DNA of 64,000 nucleotides from Trebonia sp963767685 (GTDB lineage: Bacteria > Actinomycetota > Actinomycetes > Streptosporangiales > Streptosporangiaceae), in NCBI GenBank assembly GCA_963767685.1, contig CAVYEZ010000018.1, forward strand, positions 1,302,001 to 1,366,000, given 5' to 3'. This document shows, piece after piece, positions 44,632 through 53,995 of this stretch (its first letter is position 1; every line of letters starts with the position of its first letter). The position numbers and the translations under genes were made by a program. Under the pieces are notes generated by a model. The model was not told the origin of the DNA and did not search any database. It saw only the letters and a list, made by a program, of their open reading frames with translations.

Positions 44632-45483
44632 CTACATCAGGGCCGACATGATGCTGTCCAAGGTGGACGGCGGTTCCGTCGTCGGCGCCCGGCGGGTCGC
44701 CGGCATCTCCGCGCGGGCGGCGCGGTCGTAGATGTCGGCGGCCGCCTCGTGGAAGCCCGACGGCAGGCCGGCCGCCGCCATGGAGGCGGCTATTTCCTCC
44801 ATCTCGGCGACCCAGCGCCAGCCCTTGCTGGCCGCTGCCGAGGCCGAGCGCTCGGACTGGTCACCGAGGGCCTTCTGCGACAGCTGCCACTCGGCGATCA
44901 GGGTTCGCTCCACGCCGCCCGCCCGGGCGAGCGCGCGGGCCGCGAGCAGCAGGGCGGAACTGCCCTTGGTCCAGGCCGCGTAGGCCATCTTCACCGACGA
45001 GGCGGCGTACAGCGGCCCCTCCGCGATCCGCGCGTCCAGCCGGGAGCGGCTGAAGAGGGGGCGGACCTCGTTCGCCAGCGGCCCCGACAGGTAGAGGCGG
45101 GTGTGCCCGGCCACCTCGGGGGGCGGACCGATGATGCCGCCGTCGACGTAGGCGGCGCCGGCGGCGGTGACGATGGCGGCTACCGCTTCCGCGGTCCCGG
45201 CCGAGATCGCGTTGGCGTCGACGTAGCACCCGCTGTACCCGGCGGCGGCGACCTGGTGCGCGACGTCGAGGGCCGCGTGCGGCGGGCAGATCGACAAGAT
45301 CACCGAGGATCTCGCGATGAGCCGGCCGAACGCTACCCCGGTCAGTTCCGCGGCGAGCGCGCGCCCGGTCGTCGCCCGGGACCGCCCGGCGGGATCCCAG
45401 AGCACCTCATGACCAACCGAGACGAGGCAGCCGCCCACGGCGGCCCCCATGTCCCCGGGGTGCAGTAGCCCGACGGTCGCCAT
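44632..45483 (-). CDS. NAD(P)-binding 6-phosphogluconate dehydrogenase-like protein (DUF1932 C-terminus)
   Basis: 283 residues. An N-terminal Rossmann fold (VGLLHPGDMGAAVGGCLVSV) belongs to the beta-hydroxyacid dehydrogenase type, with SVILSICPPHAALDVAHQVA and YVDANAISAGTAEAVAAIVT next. The C-terminal helical half fits DUF1932 (SSVKMAYAAWTKGSSALLLA, with the family's lysine equivalent in VKMAYAAWTKG). It probably oxidises or reduces a small hydroxyacid; substrate unknown. Convergent with glyS and apparently monocistronic. Confidence 0.87.
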   Translation of the reverse strand: MATVGLLHPGDMGAAVGGCLVSVGHEVLWDPAGRSRATTGRALAAELTGVAFGRLIARSSVILSICPPHAALDVAHQVAAAGYSGCYVDANAISAGTAEAVAAIVTAAGAAYVDGGIIGPPPEVAGHTRLYLSGPLANEVRPLFSRSRLDARIAEGPLYAASSVKMAYAAWTKGSSALLLAARALARAGGVERTLIAEWQLSQKALGDQSERSASAAASKGWRWVAEMEEIAASMAAAGLPSGFHEAAADIYDRAARAEMPATRRAPTTEPPSTLDSIMSALM

Positions 45484-45686
45484 GGGCCCTCCAGCGCGTT
45501 AGGCAGCGGTATTTCGCCACGCGCCTTCGGCGCGCGCCTAATCTTCCCACTTACCCGCGGCGCGCTATCAACACTGCTCTCGGCTCGTGGCGTTCGCCAC
45601 TATTGTGCCGGTTCGCCCCGCTGGCCAGCGCCTCTCTCCAGGAAACCGCAGCAGAACCGGTACCAGGCCCGCGCGCCGCCGGGGGG

Positions 45687-47102
45687 TTAGAAGGCGATTT
45701 GGCCCGGCGCCAGTTGCTGGCCCGCGGTCAGGAGGTTTGCCGGGAACCGCAGTGGGGTGAACCGGCTGCCGCTCATCACCCCGATGAGCGGGCCGGCCGC
45801 AATCGCGGCCGGACTGATACTTTCCGGGATCACTGCTCCGATGAGCGTGCCACCGGACGAGCTGGTCCACACGACATAGGCCTCGTGACCGCCCGGCGGT
45901 ACCCCGAGCGACCCCAGAGAACCCGTCCGGCCCGGCGCCGCGGCCGTCGTGAGTGGGTAGGTGTGGAAACTGAAGAGGACGGAGAAGCCGCTTCGCGCCG
46001 ATCCGCTGGCTGTCGGGCAGCTGAACGTCTTGCCGTCAGCGCTGATCACGGGACTGCCCCAGACGACGCAGGCCTGCATTGTGGTCAAGGAGGCTTTCGC
46101 CGTCTGCATGTTCCAGACGACCTTGCTGTCAGCCACCAGGTCACCGCTCGTCGGCCCGGCCACCGGCCACTCGCGCACGGTGGCGATGCTAACCAGGGAC
46201 TTCGAGTTCGCTGGGATGGTCTGACCGCGGGTGACCAGGGCCAGTTCCCGGTCCCCGTCGATCCACGTCAAGGAGGGACTCAGCGCGGTGACGGACGGGT
46301 CGTTCGTCGCCCACTCTTGCAGCAGCTGGCCGGTGGCGACCGAGAAGACCTTCACCGTCAGCGCGGAGACCTTCAGCGTCGGACCGTGGAAGGTAGCGGT
46401 CCACTCGGGTACGGCGAGTGCCTGGCCGGACCCGGACAACGCGGTGGCGGAGGAGCCGGCCAGCTCGTCATAGCCGTCGACCCCAGTGGAAGCGGCCGTC
46501 ACCGCCTTGACGGGAAGGAGGGTCAGGCTGGCCAGGTGGGTGGTGCCGGGGGCAAGGCGCACCTCGTACCAGCGGCCGGTCATCTTGGCGCCCTTGGGCA
46601 ACGGGCCGAATGACCCGTTAGAGGAGGTCACGGCGAAGACGACAAACGTCCGGTCGTCGGCGGCCGCGGTCACGCTCCGGAAGGTCGTGTCGGAGGGCGG
46701 CACGAGGGTCGCTAGCGTCTTGCCGGTCAGCGAGTCTCCCGCCACGATCTCGTTGCGCTGGATATTGCTGCCCGACCAGACGGCGAGCTGCTTGAGGGCC
46801 ACGTAGTACCGGGGCACGCCACCCGGGACGGTTGTCGGGGTTGCGGTGGCGGTCACCTTGCCCCCGTTCGGGATGTCCTTGATCGCCACCAGTGCGATGG
46901 CGAGCACGACGACGACAGCGGCGGCGGTGAGCGGGGCGCCCCACGACCACCAGCCGCGCGGACGGCCGCGTCCGCGGCGCGGGGCCCGGGCCGGCGACCG
47001 CAGCTCGTCCGGTGCCTCCTCCAGCCGCAGCGGCGGCACCTCCCGCACGGTCGACGCGATCGCGTGGGTGGTGGACCGGATGAGGTCTTCTTCCCTGCTC
47101 AT
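45687..47102 (-). CDS. Single-pass membrane protein with extracellular beta-rich domain, probable ECF sigma partner
   Basis: 471 residues. A short Arg-rich cytoplasmic part (LRSPARAPRRGRGRPRGW), one helix APLTAAAVVVVLAIALVAI (about residues 56-75), then about 390 extracellular residues with repeated SLTGKTLATL- and SVATGQLLQEW-type strands suggestive of a beta-propeller. No zinc-binding anti-sigma motif. Its ATG overlaps the stop of the ECF sigma gene by four bases (ATGA), so they are translationally coupled and it probably regulates the sigma factor or reports surface signals (inference). Confidence 0.82.
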   Translation of the reverse strand: MSREEDLIRSTTHAIASTVREVPPLRLEEAPDELRSPARAPRRGRGRPRGWWSWGAPLTAAAVVVVLAIALVAIKDIPNGGKVTATATPTTVPGGVPRYYVALKQLAVWSGSNIQRNEIVAGDSLTGKTLATLVPPSDTTFRSVTAAADDRTFVVFAVTSSNGSFGPLPKGAKMTGRWYEVRLAPGTTHLASLTLLPVKAVTAASTGVDGYDELAGSSATALSGSGQALAVPEWTATFHGPTLKVSALTVKVFSVATGQLLQEWATNDPSVTALSPSLTWIDGDRELALVTRGQTIPANSKSLVSIATVREWPVAGPTSGDLVADSKVVWNMQTAKASLTTMQACVVWGSPVISADGKTFSCPTASGSARSGFSVLFSFHTYPLTTAAAPGRTGSLGSLGVPPGGHEAYVVWTSSSGGTLIGAVIPESISPAAIAAGPLIGVMSGSRFTPLRFPANLLTAGQQLAPGQIAF

Positions 47103-47668
47103 GATCCCTCCTTCAGGGTCCGGCCGACGGCGGCGAGCGCGCGGTGGGTGGCGGACTTCACGGTGCCCGGGCTGACCCCCATGGCCTGCGCGGTCTCCCC
47201 GATGGACAGGTCGAGGTAATAGCGCAGGACGAGCGCCTCGCGCTGGCGCCGAGGCAGCTTGCGCAGCGCGGCGACGACCGTGCGCTGCTCCTCGCTGAGC
47301 AGCACGCTGGACTCGGCGGACTCGGCCAGCGCGGTGGCCGGGCCGGACCCGGCCGCCGGGGCTAGCTCATCGAGACCGTCGTCGGTGCCCGCGCCGGAAG
47401 CGAGCCAGATCCTTGACCTGCGGCGCAGTGCCGTCCGGCAGCCGTTGACCACGCTGACCCGCAGGTACGCCAGCGGTGCCGTCATGTCGGGCAGCCGGTC
47501 CCAGCGCCGGTAGAGGCCGAGGAACGCGTCCTGCACGATGTCCTCGGCGGCGGCGCGGTCGCCGGTCATGACGACCGCCAGGCGGACCAGGCCGAGCGCG
47601 TGCTCGGCGTAGAGGGCCGTCACCGAGGCCGCCGCGCCCGGTGACATCCGAGTGTCAGCGATGTCCAC
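47099..47668 (-). CDS. SigE-family ECF RNA polymerase sigma factor
   Basis: 189 residues, normal ECF size. Region 2: LYAEHALGLVRLAVVMTGDR, AAAEDIVQDAFLGLYRRWDR and PLAYLRVSVVNGCRTALRRR. A short linker, then region 4: ALRKLPRRQREALVLRYYLD and LSIGETAQAMGVSPGTVKSA. Couples to the downstream membrane protein by an ATGA overlap. Second complete SigE-family factor in the window; the pair at 26966-25888 has the same gene order. Confidence 0.92.
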   Translation of the reverse strand: MDIADTRMSPGAAASVTALYAEHALGLVRLAVVMTGDRAAAEDIVQDAFLGLYRRWDRLPDMTAPLAYLRVSVVNGCRTALRRRSRIWLASGAGTDDGLDELAPAAGSGPATALAESAESSVLLSEEQRTVVAALRKLPRRQREALVLRYYLDLSIGETAQAMGVSPGTVKSATHRALAAVGRTLKEGS

Positions 47669-47990
47669 GTACCAGAAACTCCGTACCCGTCAGAAGGTTG
47701 CCTCTTCGCCCGCTGGAATCGCGAGCGCGACCTGGCGCCGGCTCGTGCCTGTCGGCATCATCGCCTCCGCGACGCCTCCGTGTCGATTCAGCGTCGATTC
47801 AGCGTCACGCCGCGTCTGCAAGTGGACGAACGCCGGCGGCCGGTGTGCACGCAGTGTGAGTGGCGTCACCCTGCGATGAGGCCCTCGTGCCCGGGCAAAT
47901 TAGTAAAGGACGCGTCAAGTTCGGCCGCTGGCCGGGATTCTCAATTTGAGAGACTGAATTTCCGATGTCAGGGCCTACATCCATTCTTCC

Positions 47991-48050
47991 GGTCTAAACC
48001 AGCGGTCTATACCAGTAGTGGTGAAGAGGTCTAAACCACTGGTCAGAAGG
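47991..48050. promoter_or_regulatory. Array of GGTCTAAACC-type sites upstream of ppdK
   Basis: GGTCTAAACC at 47991-48000, GGTCTATACC at 48004-48013 and GGTCTAAACC at 48028-48037, followed by ACTGGTC at 48039-48045 and an inverted half-site TTAGACCAG at 48135-48143. The ten-base dyads resemble GntR/HutC-family operators of the DasR dre type (TGGTCTAGACCA). The 47669-48198 gap is otherwise non-coding; it also contains GTCGATTCAGC twice in tandem (47782-47803) and AT-rich promoter-like sequence at 48090-48140. Confidence 0.6.
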
Positions 48051-48198
48051 GTCAAACCCTCGGTATCGCCGTGTTTTACGCCACACTCTAGCCCTTATTG
48101 TCTGGGTATATCTATTTGTGTAACGTCATATTTCTTAGACCAGATCTGAGCCGGGTAGAGTCCGTACAAGGGAACATGCCGGCGCAAGGAGCGTTTCA

Positions 48199-50868
48199 GT
48201 GCCGAAGTTCGTCTATGACTTCACAGAAGGTAACAAGGATCTCAAGGACCTCCTGGGAGGCAAGGGTGCGAACCTGGCCGAGATGACCAATCTCGGCCTG
48301 CCCGTGCCCCCTGGGTTCACGATCACGACCGACGCCTGCCGCTACTACCTGGCGCACGGCGCGACGCCTGACGGCCTTGACGATGAAGTCAGCAGCCACC
48401 TGCACGCACTGGAACGAGCGATGGGCCGCAAGCTCGGCGACCCCGCCGACCCGCTGCTGGTGAGCGTCCGGTCGGGCGCGAAGTTCTCCATGCCCGGCAT
48501 GATGGACACCGTCCTGAACATCGGCCTGTCGGACGAGTCGGTCGACGGGCTCGCCAAGCAGTCGGGCAACGAGCGGTTCGCCTGGGATGCCTACCGGCGG
48601 CTGATCCAGATGTTCGGCAAGACCGTGCTCGACATCGACGCCGAGCACTTCTCCCGCGCCCTTGACGCCGCCAAGCGGGCCAAGGGGGCGGCGAGCGACA
48701 CGGAACTGAACGCCGAGGACCTCAAGGCGCTGACCGCGACGTACAAGGAACTCGTCCTCGAGCACGCGGGACGGGAGTTCCCGCAGGATCCCCGTGAGCA
48801 GATGGACCTCACGGTGCTGGCGGTCTTCAACTCGTGGAACTCACCCCGCGCGGTGCTGTACCGCCGGCAAGAGCGGATCCCCGCCGACCTCGGCACGGCG
48901 GTCAGCGTCGTCGCGATGGTCTTCGGCAACCTGGGCGACGATTCCGGCACGGGCGTCGCGTTCACCCGGGACCCGGGGACCGGCGCGCAGGGCGTCTACG
49001 GCGACTACCTGCAGAACGCGCAGGGCGAGGACGTCGTGGCCGGCATCCGCAACACGGTACCGCTGCAGGACCTCGAGCGGATCGACAAGGCGTCCTACGA
49101 CCAGCTGATGGACATCATGCGGACGCTGGAGAACCATTACCGCGACCTGTGCGACATCGAGTTCACCATCGAGCGCGGCAAGCTCTGGATGCTGCAGACG
49201 CGGGTTGGCAAGCGCACCGCCGCCGCGGCCTTCCGCATCGCCGTCCAGCTGGTCCAGCAGGGCATGATCGACCTGGACGAGGCGCTCACCCGGGTGACCG
49301 GCGGTGAGCTGGCCCGGCTGATGTTCCCGCGGTTCGACACCAGCGGCGACGTCACGCTGATCACCAAGGCGATCAGCGCCTCTCCGGGGGCGGCGGTCGG
49401 CAAGGCGGTCTTCGACTCGGCCACCGCCGTCGCGCGGGCCGCGGCGGGGGAGGAAGTCATCCTGGTCCGCCGCGAGACCAACCCAGAAGACCTGCACGGC
49501 ATGATCGCGGCCGCGGGCGTGCTCACCGCGCGCGGCGGCAAGACCAGCCACGCGGCGGTGGTCGCCCGGGGCATGGGCAAGACCTGCGTCTGCGGGGCCG
49601 AGTCGCTTGAGGTCGACGAGGCCGGCAAGCAGTTCACGGCGCCGGACGGCCTGGTCGTCTCCGAGGGCGACGTGATCTCGGTCGACGGCACCTCGGGCGC
49701 GGTCTACCTGGGCCAGGTCCCGGTGATCGCCTCCAACGTGGTGCAGTACTTCGAGGGCGAGCTCGCGCCCGACTGCGATGAGCTCGTCGCCGCCGTGCAC
49801 GCGATCATGACCCACGCGGACGCCGCGCGCCGCCTGGGCGTGCGGGCCAACGCCGACAACGGCCCCGACTGCGCGCGGGCGCGGCGGTTCGGCGCGGCCG
49901 GCGTCGGCCTGGTGCGGACCGAGCACATGTTCCTCGGCGAGCGCCGCCAGCTGGTCGAGGACCTGATCCTGGCCGACACGCCCGAGGCGCGGCAGGACGC
50001 GCTCGATGCGCTTGAGCCGCTGCAGCGCGGCGACTTCACCGAGATCCTGGAGGCCATGGACGGCGTGCCGGTGACGATCAGGCTGATCGACCCGCCGCTG
50101 CACGAGTTCCTGCCCGACTACACCGAGCTCAGCGTCAAGGTCGCGCTCGCGGGCGACCAGGCCACCGAGCAGGATCAGCGGCTGCTTGAGGCGGTGCGCC
50201 GGCTGCACGAGATGAACCCGATGCTCGGCCTGCGCGGCGTCCGCCTGGTGCTCGTCATCCCCGGCCTGCTCGACATGCAGGCCCACGCGATCGCCAGCGC
50301 GGCGGCGCGGCTCGTGCAGGCCGGCCGGACGCCCAAGCCGGAGATCATGATCCCGCTGACCGCGACCGTGCAGGAGATGGAGATCAGCAAGGAACGCGTG
50401 GAGAAGGCACTGCGCGCCGTCGAGGAAGAGACCGGCGTCCACGTGGACATCCCGATCGGCACCATGATCGAGGTGCCGCGGGCCGCGCTGACCGCGGGCG
50501 AGATCGCCCGGCCAGCCGAGTTCTTCTCGTTCGGGACCAACGACCTGACCCAGATGACCTGGGCCTTCTCTCGCGATGACGTGGAGGGCGCGTTCTTCGC
50601 CCCGTACATCGACATGGGCGTCTTCGGCGTGTCACCGTTCGAGACGATCGACCGCGACGGCGTGGGCCGCCTGATCAAGATCGCCGCCGCCGAGGGCCGG
50701 GCGACCCGGCCGGGCCTGAAGCTCGGCATCTGCGGCGAGCACGGCGGGGATCCCGCGTCCGTCTGGTTCTTCCACGAGGCGGGCCTCGACTACGTGTCCT
50801 GCTCACCGTTCCGCGTACCGATCGCCCGCCTCGAGGCGGGCCGGGCGGCGGTGGCCAGCGGCGGCTGA
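48199..50868 (+). CDS. ppdK: Pyruvate, phosphate dikinase
   Basis: Interconverts pyruvate, ATP and phosphate with phosphoenolpyruvate, AMP and pyrophosphate. 889 residues, the usual length. N-terminal ATP-grasp part (LLGGKGANLAEMTNLGLPVP, VRSGAKFSMPGMMDTVLNIG), swivelling domain with phospho-acceptor H451 in GGKTSHAAVVARGMGKTCVC, and C-terminal TIM barrel (GLVRTEHMFL, MIEVPRAALTAG, FFSFGTNDLTQMTWAFSRDD) with catalytic C845 in LGICGEHGGDP. The GTG at 48199 has AAGGAG eight bases upstream. Promoter region carries an operator-like array. Confidence 0.98.
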   Translation: MPKFVYDFTEGNKDLKDLLGGKGANLAEMTNLGLPVPPGFTITTDACRYYLAHGATPDGLDDEVSSHLHALERAMGRKLGDPADPLLVSVRSGAKFSMPGMMDTVLNIGLSDESVDGLAKQSGNERFAWDAYRRLIQMFGKTVLDIDAEHFSRALDAAKRAKGAASDTELNAEDLKALTATYKELVLEHAGREFPQDPREQMDLTVLAVFNSWNSPRAVLYRRQERIPADLGTAVSVVAMVFGNLGDDSGTGVAFTRDPGTGAQGVYGDYLQNAQGEDVVAGIRNTVPLQDLERIDKASYDQLMDIMRTLENHYRDLCDIEFTIERGKLWMLQTRVGKRTAAAAFRIAVQLVQQGMIDLDEALTRVTGGELARLMFPRFDTSGDVTLITKAISASPGAAVGKAVFDSATAVARAAAGEEVILVRRETNPEDLHGMIAAAGVLTARGGKTSHAAVVARGMGKTCVCGAESLEVDEAGKQFTAPDGLVVSEGDVISVDGTSGAVYLGQVPVIASNVVQYFEGELAPDCDELVAAVHAIMTHADAARRLGVRANADNGPDCARARRFGAAGVGLVRTEHMFLGERRQLVEDLILADTPEARQDALDALEPLQRGDFTEILEAMDGVPVTIRLIDPPLHEFLPDYTELSVKVALAGDQATEQDQRLLEAVRRLHEMNPMLGLRGVRLVLVIPGLLDMQAHAIASAAARLVQAGRTPKPEIMIPLTATVQEMEISKERVEKALRAVEEETGVHVDIPIGTMIEVPRAALTAGEIARPAEFFSFGTNDLTQMTWAFSRDDVEGAFFAPYIDMGVFGVSPFETIDRDGVGRLIKIAAAEGRATRPGLKLGICGEHGGDPASVWFFHEAGLDYVSCSPFRVPIARLEAGRAAVASGG

Positions 50869-50870
50869 TA

Positions 50871-50903
50871 GCTCCCGGGGGACGACCCCCGTACCCCCGG
50901 CTG
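50871..50903 (+). terminator. C-run/G-run element downstream of ppdK
   Basis: CTCCCGGGGGACGACCCCCG and then TACCCCCGGCTGT, almost the same as the element directly after hflX (13253-13285). CCGGGGG and CCCCCGG can pair, so it may terminate transcription. Confidence 0.6.
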
Positions 50904-51029
50904 TCGGCGTGCGCGGGCAGCTCCTGACCCCCAAGGGAGCGACCCTCAACCACCCGTGGTGACCCTACCGATCCAGGGAAGTCCAGGTAGCCGACGGGGA
51001 ATGTCGGTCCCATGGGTCACACTTGATGT

Positions 51030-52301
51030 GTGACCTACAGTCCGGCGGATACCGATCGCTGGGTGGCCGAGCCGCCCAAGCGCGTCGGCCGCACCGGGTT
51101 CCAGCGGGACCGCGCCCGGGTCCTGCACAGCTCAGCGCTGCGCCGGCTGGCCGCGAAGACGCAGGTGGTCAGGGTCGGCTCCGGCGACTTCCCGCGCACC
51201 CGGCTGACTCACTCGCTCGAATGCGCGCAGATCGGCCGGGAGCTGGGTGCCGCGCTCGGCTGCGACCCCGACCTGGTCGACGCCGCCTGCCTGGCGCACG
51301 ACCTCGGCCACCCGCCGTTCGGGCACAACGGCGAGTCGGCCCTGGCCGCGCTCGCAGACCCCGGCGGCGCGCTGGCCTGCGGCGGCTTCGAGGGCAACGC
51401 CCAGTCGCTGCGCCTGCTCACCCGCCTTGAGCCGAAGGTCCCCGGGGCCGGCCTCAACCTCACCCGCGCCACCCTGGACGCCGCGCTCAAGTACCCGTGG
51501 ACTCCCGCCCTCGTCCCGGCGACCGACCCGCGCTTCGCCCTCGAGAACGTCACCCTGCACCTGCCGGCCAAGTACGGCGCCTACGAGTCCGACATCGCCG
51601 CCTTCGCGTGGATCCGCGCGGGCGCCCCCGGCCGCCGCCGGTGCCTCGAAGCCCAGGTCATGGACTGGGCGGACGACGTCGCCTACTCCGTGCACGACGT
51701 GGAAGACGGCCTGCAGGCAGGCCTTGTCTCCCTGAAGAACCTAAGCGATCATTCCGAACGGCAGCGGGTCTCCGCCGTCGCCCTCGCCCATTACTGCCCC
51801 CCGGAGTGGGCCGTCACGGGACCCGAGCTTGAGACGGTCTTCGCCGAGTTCATGCGGCTGGACTGCTGGCGGTTCAGCTTCGACGGCGGCCCCGCGTCGC
51901 TCGCCGCGGCGAAGAACCTGACCAGTGAGCTCGTCGGCCGCCTCTGCCAGGCCGCCGAGGACGGGACCAGGGCCGTGGCGGGTTCCGCCCCACTCAGCCG
52001 CTACGCCGCCGACCTCACGGTTCCCCGTCGCCAGCTGCTTGAGTGCGCGCTGCTCAAGGCGGTGGCCGCGCACTACGTGATGACGCGCAGGGACGCGATG
52101 GCGGAGCAGGCCCGCGAGCGCGAGGTGATCACCGAGCTGGCGCTGGCCGTCGAGCGCGGCGCGCCGGCCACCCTCGACCCCGTCTTCCAGCCCGCCTGGG
52201 ACGTCGCCGCCAACGACCGGGAGCGGCACCGTGTCATCATCGACCAGCTCGCGTCCCTCACCGACACCTCCGCCCTCGCCTGGCACAAGCGCCTGACCTG
52301 A
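51030..52301 (+). CDS. dgt: Deoxyguanosinetriphosphate triphosphohydrolase-like protein
   Basis: HD-domain dNTP triphosphohydrolase, 423 residues from a GTG. N-terminal RDRARVLHSSALRRLAAKTQ and GDFPRTRLTHSLECAQIGRE with the first metal histidine; AAC-LAHDLGHPPFGHNGE carries the HD pair (about residues 91-105); the distal aspartate lies in MDWADDVAYSVHDVEDG. It trims dNTP pools. It normally neighbours dnaG in actinobacteria; here five genes, including an inverted-repeat-bounded island, separate them. Confidence 0.94.
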   Translation: MTYSPADTDRWVAEPPKRVGRTGFQRDRARVLHSSALRRLAAKTQVVRVGSGDFPRTRLTHSLECAQIGRELGAALGCDPDLVDAACLAHDLGHPPFGHNGESALAALADPGGALACGGFEGNAQSLRLLTRLEPKVPGAGLNLTRATLDAALKYPWTPALVPATDPRFALENVTLHLPAKYGAYESDIAAFAWIRAGAPGRRRCLEAQVMDWADDVAYSVHDVEDGLQAGLVSLKNLSDHSERQRVSAVALAHYCPPEWAVTGPELETVFAEFMRLDCWRFSFDGGPASLAAAKNLTSELVGRLCQAAEDGTRAVAGSAPLSRYAADLTVPRRQLLECALLKAVAAHYVMTRRDAMAEQAREREVITELALAVERGAPATLDPVFQPAWDVAANDRERHRVIIDQLASLTDTSALAWHKRLT

Positions 52302-52428
52302 CCGCTCGAGCCGCCCGCCCCCTCCAGCTTCCCGGCTGTGGTCCCGCCCTGCCCCGGAAAGGTGCCACGCCTTCGCCGCGACCCGCCGGAATCACCCTCA
52401 GGCGCTGGGCCCACCGGGCCGCGGGAAG

Positions 52429-52474
52429 ATGGTGGATCGCTGGCCAGGCCAGGGCGTGCTCAGCGATCCACCAT
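52429..52474. repeat. GGATCGCTGACC-type palindromic repeat, copy 3 (after dgt)
   Basis: ATGGTGGATCGCTG (52429-52442) is exactly complementary to CAGCGATCCACCAT (52461-52474), followed by GTTTTC, so it may terminate dgt. It lies in the 52302-52748 gap, which is otherwise GC-rich non-coding sequence. Confidence 0.7.
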
Positions 52475-52748
52475 GTTTTCTTGGCGCGCGAGCCGTCGGC
52501 TGGCGCGGGGTTGCTGCCGCATGGTGATGGACGCTGCCGTCCGGCGTGCGGGCGCGCCCGGGCGGGAGAAGGGTGGATTGTCCCGATGACCGATTCCCGC
52601 GGCCACGGGGCGTAGCATCTGGCGTGCCCCGCGCCTTGCCCGCCGCCCACGGGGTTTCGCGGGTACTCGCGGAGGCTGGTTGCCTGCCTCCGTAAGGTGT
52701 CAGTTACGTTTGGCACCAGGCGGGTACCGAAGCGATCTGGAGGCGGTA

Positions 52749-53972
52749 ATGGCGACGTTCGTGATCGTGGGTGGCGGGCTGGCGGGCGCGAAGGCGGCCG
52801 AGGCGCTCAGGACCGAGGGCTTCGACGGCGAGGTGGTGCTCTTCGGCAGCGAGCCGGACCGCCCGTACGAGCGGCCGCCGCTGTCCAAGGGCTACCTGCT
52901 CGGCAAGGAAGACCGGGACAAGGCCTTCGTCCACTCGGCCGACTGGTACGACGAGCACGACGTGGACCTGCGCACCGGCGTCACCGTCGCGATGATCGAC
53001 CCGGCCGCGCACCTGGTGACGTTCGACGGCGGCACCGTGGCCTACGACAAGCTGCTGCTCACGACCGGCGCGCACGCCCGCCGCCTCGACGTCCCCGGAG
53101 CGGGCCTGGGCAACGTGCGCTACCTGCGGACCCTGCCGGAGTCGGAGGCGCTGCGGGCCGCGTTCACCCCGGAGGCGCGCGTGGTGATCGTCGGCTCCGG
53201 GTGGATCGGCCTGGAGGCCGCCGCCGCGGCCCGCACCGCGGGCGCTTCCGTTACGGTCCTGGAGCCGCAGCCGGGCGCCCTCCACCGGGTCCTCGGACCG
53301 GAGGTCGGCGGCAAGTTCGCCGACCTGCACCGCGCGCACGGCGTGGAGTTCCGCTTCAATGAGGGGGCGGCGGAGTTCCTGGCCGCTGGTCCCGGGTCCG
53401 CGCAGGTAGGCTCGGTCGTGACGACGGCCGGCGCGGAGCTGCCCGCCGACGTGGTCGTCATCGGCATCGGCGCGGTGCCGAACGACGGTCTCGCCAGGTC
53501 AGCCGGCCTCGAGGTCAACAACGGGGTGGTCTGCGACTCGGCGCTCCGCACGTCCGACCCCGACATCTTCGCCGCCGGCGACGTGGCCAGCTCGTACCTG
53601 CCGCTGCTGGGCCGCCACGTGCGCGTGGACCACTGGTCGAACGCGCTCAACGGCGGCAAGGCGGCGGGCGTGTCGATGCTCGGCCAGCAGATCGAGTACA
53701 ACCGGGTGCCGTACTTCTACAGCGACCAGTACGACCTCGGCATGGAGTGCGCCGGCCTGCCGTCCCTCGGGACGTACGACCAGGTCGTCTACCGCGGCGA
53801 CGCCGACGCGCTCGAGTTCATCGCCTTCTGGCTCAAGGAGGGCAGGCTCGTGGCGGGCATGAACGTGAACATCTGGGACGTCAACGACGAACTTCAGGGC
53901 CTCATCCGCTCCGCTAGGCCCCTAGATCCCGCCCGCCTCTCCAACCCCGCAATCCCCCTCCAAGAGGCCTAA
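52749..53972 (+). CDS. FAD-dependent NAD(P)H oxidoreductase, ferredoxin-reductase type
   Basis: 407 residues with two dinucleotide-binding folds: FAD site FVIVGGGLAGAKAAEALRTE at the N-terminus and NAD(P)H site VVIVGSGWIGLEAAAAARTA near residues 140-160. PYERPPLSKGYLLG and the FAD-binding IFAAGDVAS (about residue 277) are typical of reductases that serve ferredoxins of oxygenases or P450s, and the C-terminal reductase domain is present. ATG preceded by GGAGG. No ferredoxin or oxygenase gene lies beside it, so the electron acceptor is unknown. Confidence 0.94.
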   Translation: MATFVIVGGGLAGAKAAEALRTEGFDGEVVLFGSEPDRPYERPPLSKGYLLGKEDRDKAFVHSADWYDEHDVDLRTGVTVAMIDPAAHLVTFDGGTVAYDKLLLTTGAHARRLDVPGAGLGNVRYLRTLPESEALRAAFTPEARVVIVGSGWIGLEAAAAARTAGASVTVLEPQPGALHRVLGPEVGGKFADLHRAHGVEFRFNEGAAEFLAAGPGSAQVGSVVTTAGAELPADVVVIGIGAVPNDGLARSAGLEVNNGVVCDSALRTSDPDIFAAGDVASSYLPLLGRHVRVDHWSNALNGGKAAGVSMLGQQIEYNRVPYFYSDQYDLGMECAGLPSLGTYDQVVYRGDADALEFIAFWLKEGRLVAGMNVNIWDVNDELQGLIRSARPLDPARLSNPAIPLQEA

Positions 53973-53995
53973 CCCCGCCCCACCCGCTACCCGGC

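Noticed and set aside
48841..50442. 533-codon minus-strand open frame within ppdK
   Set aside because: Antisense shadow of a highly conserved enzyme.
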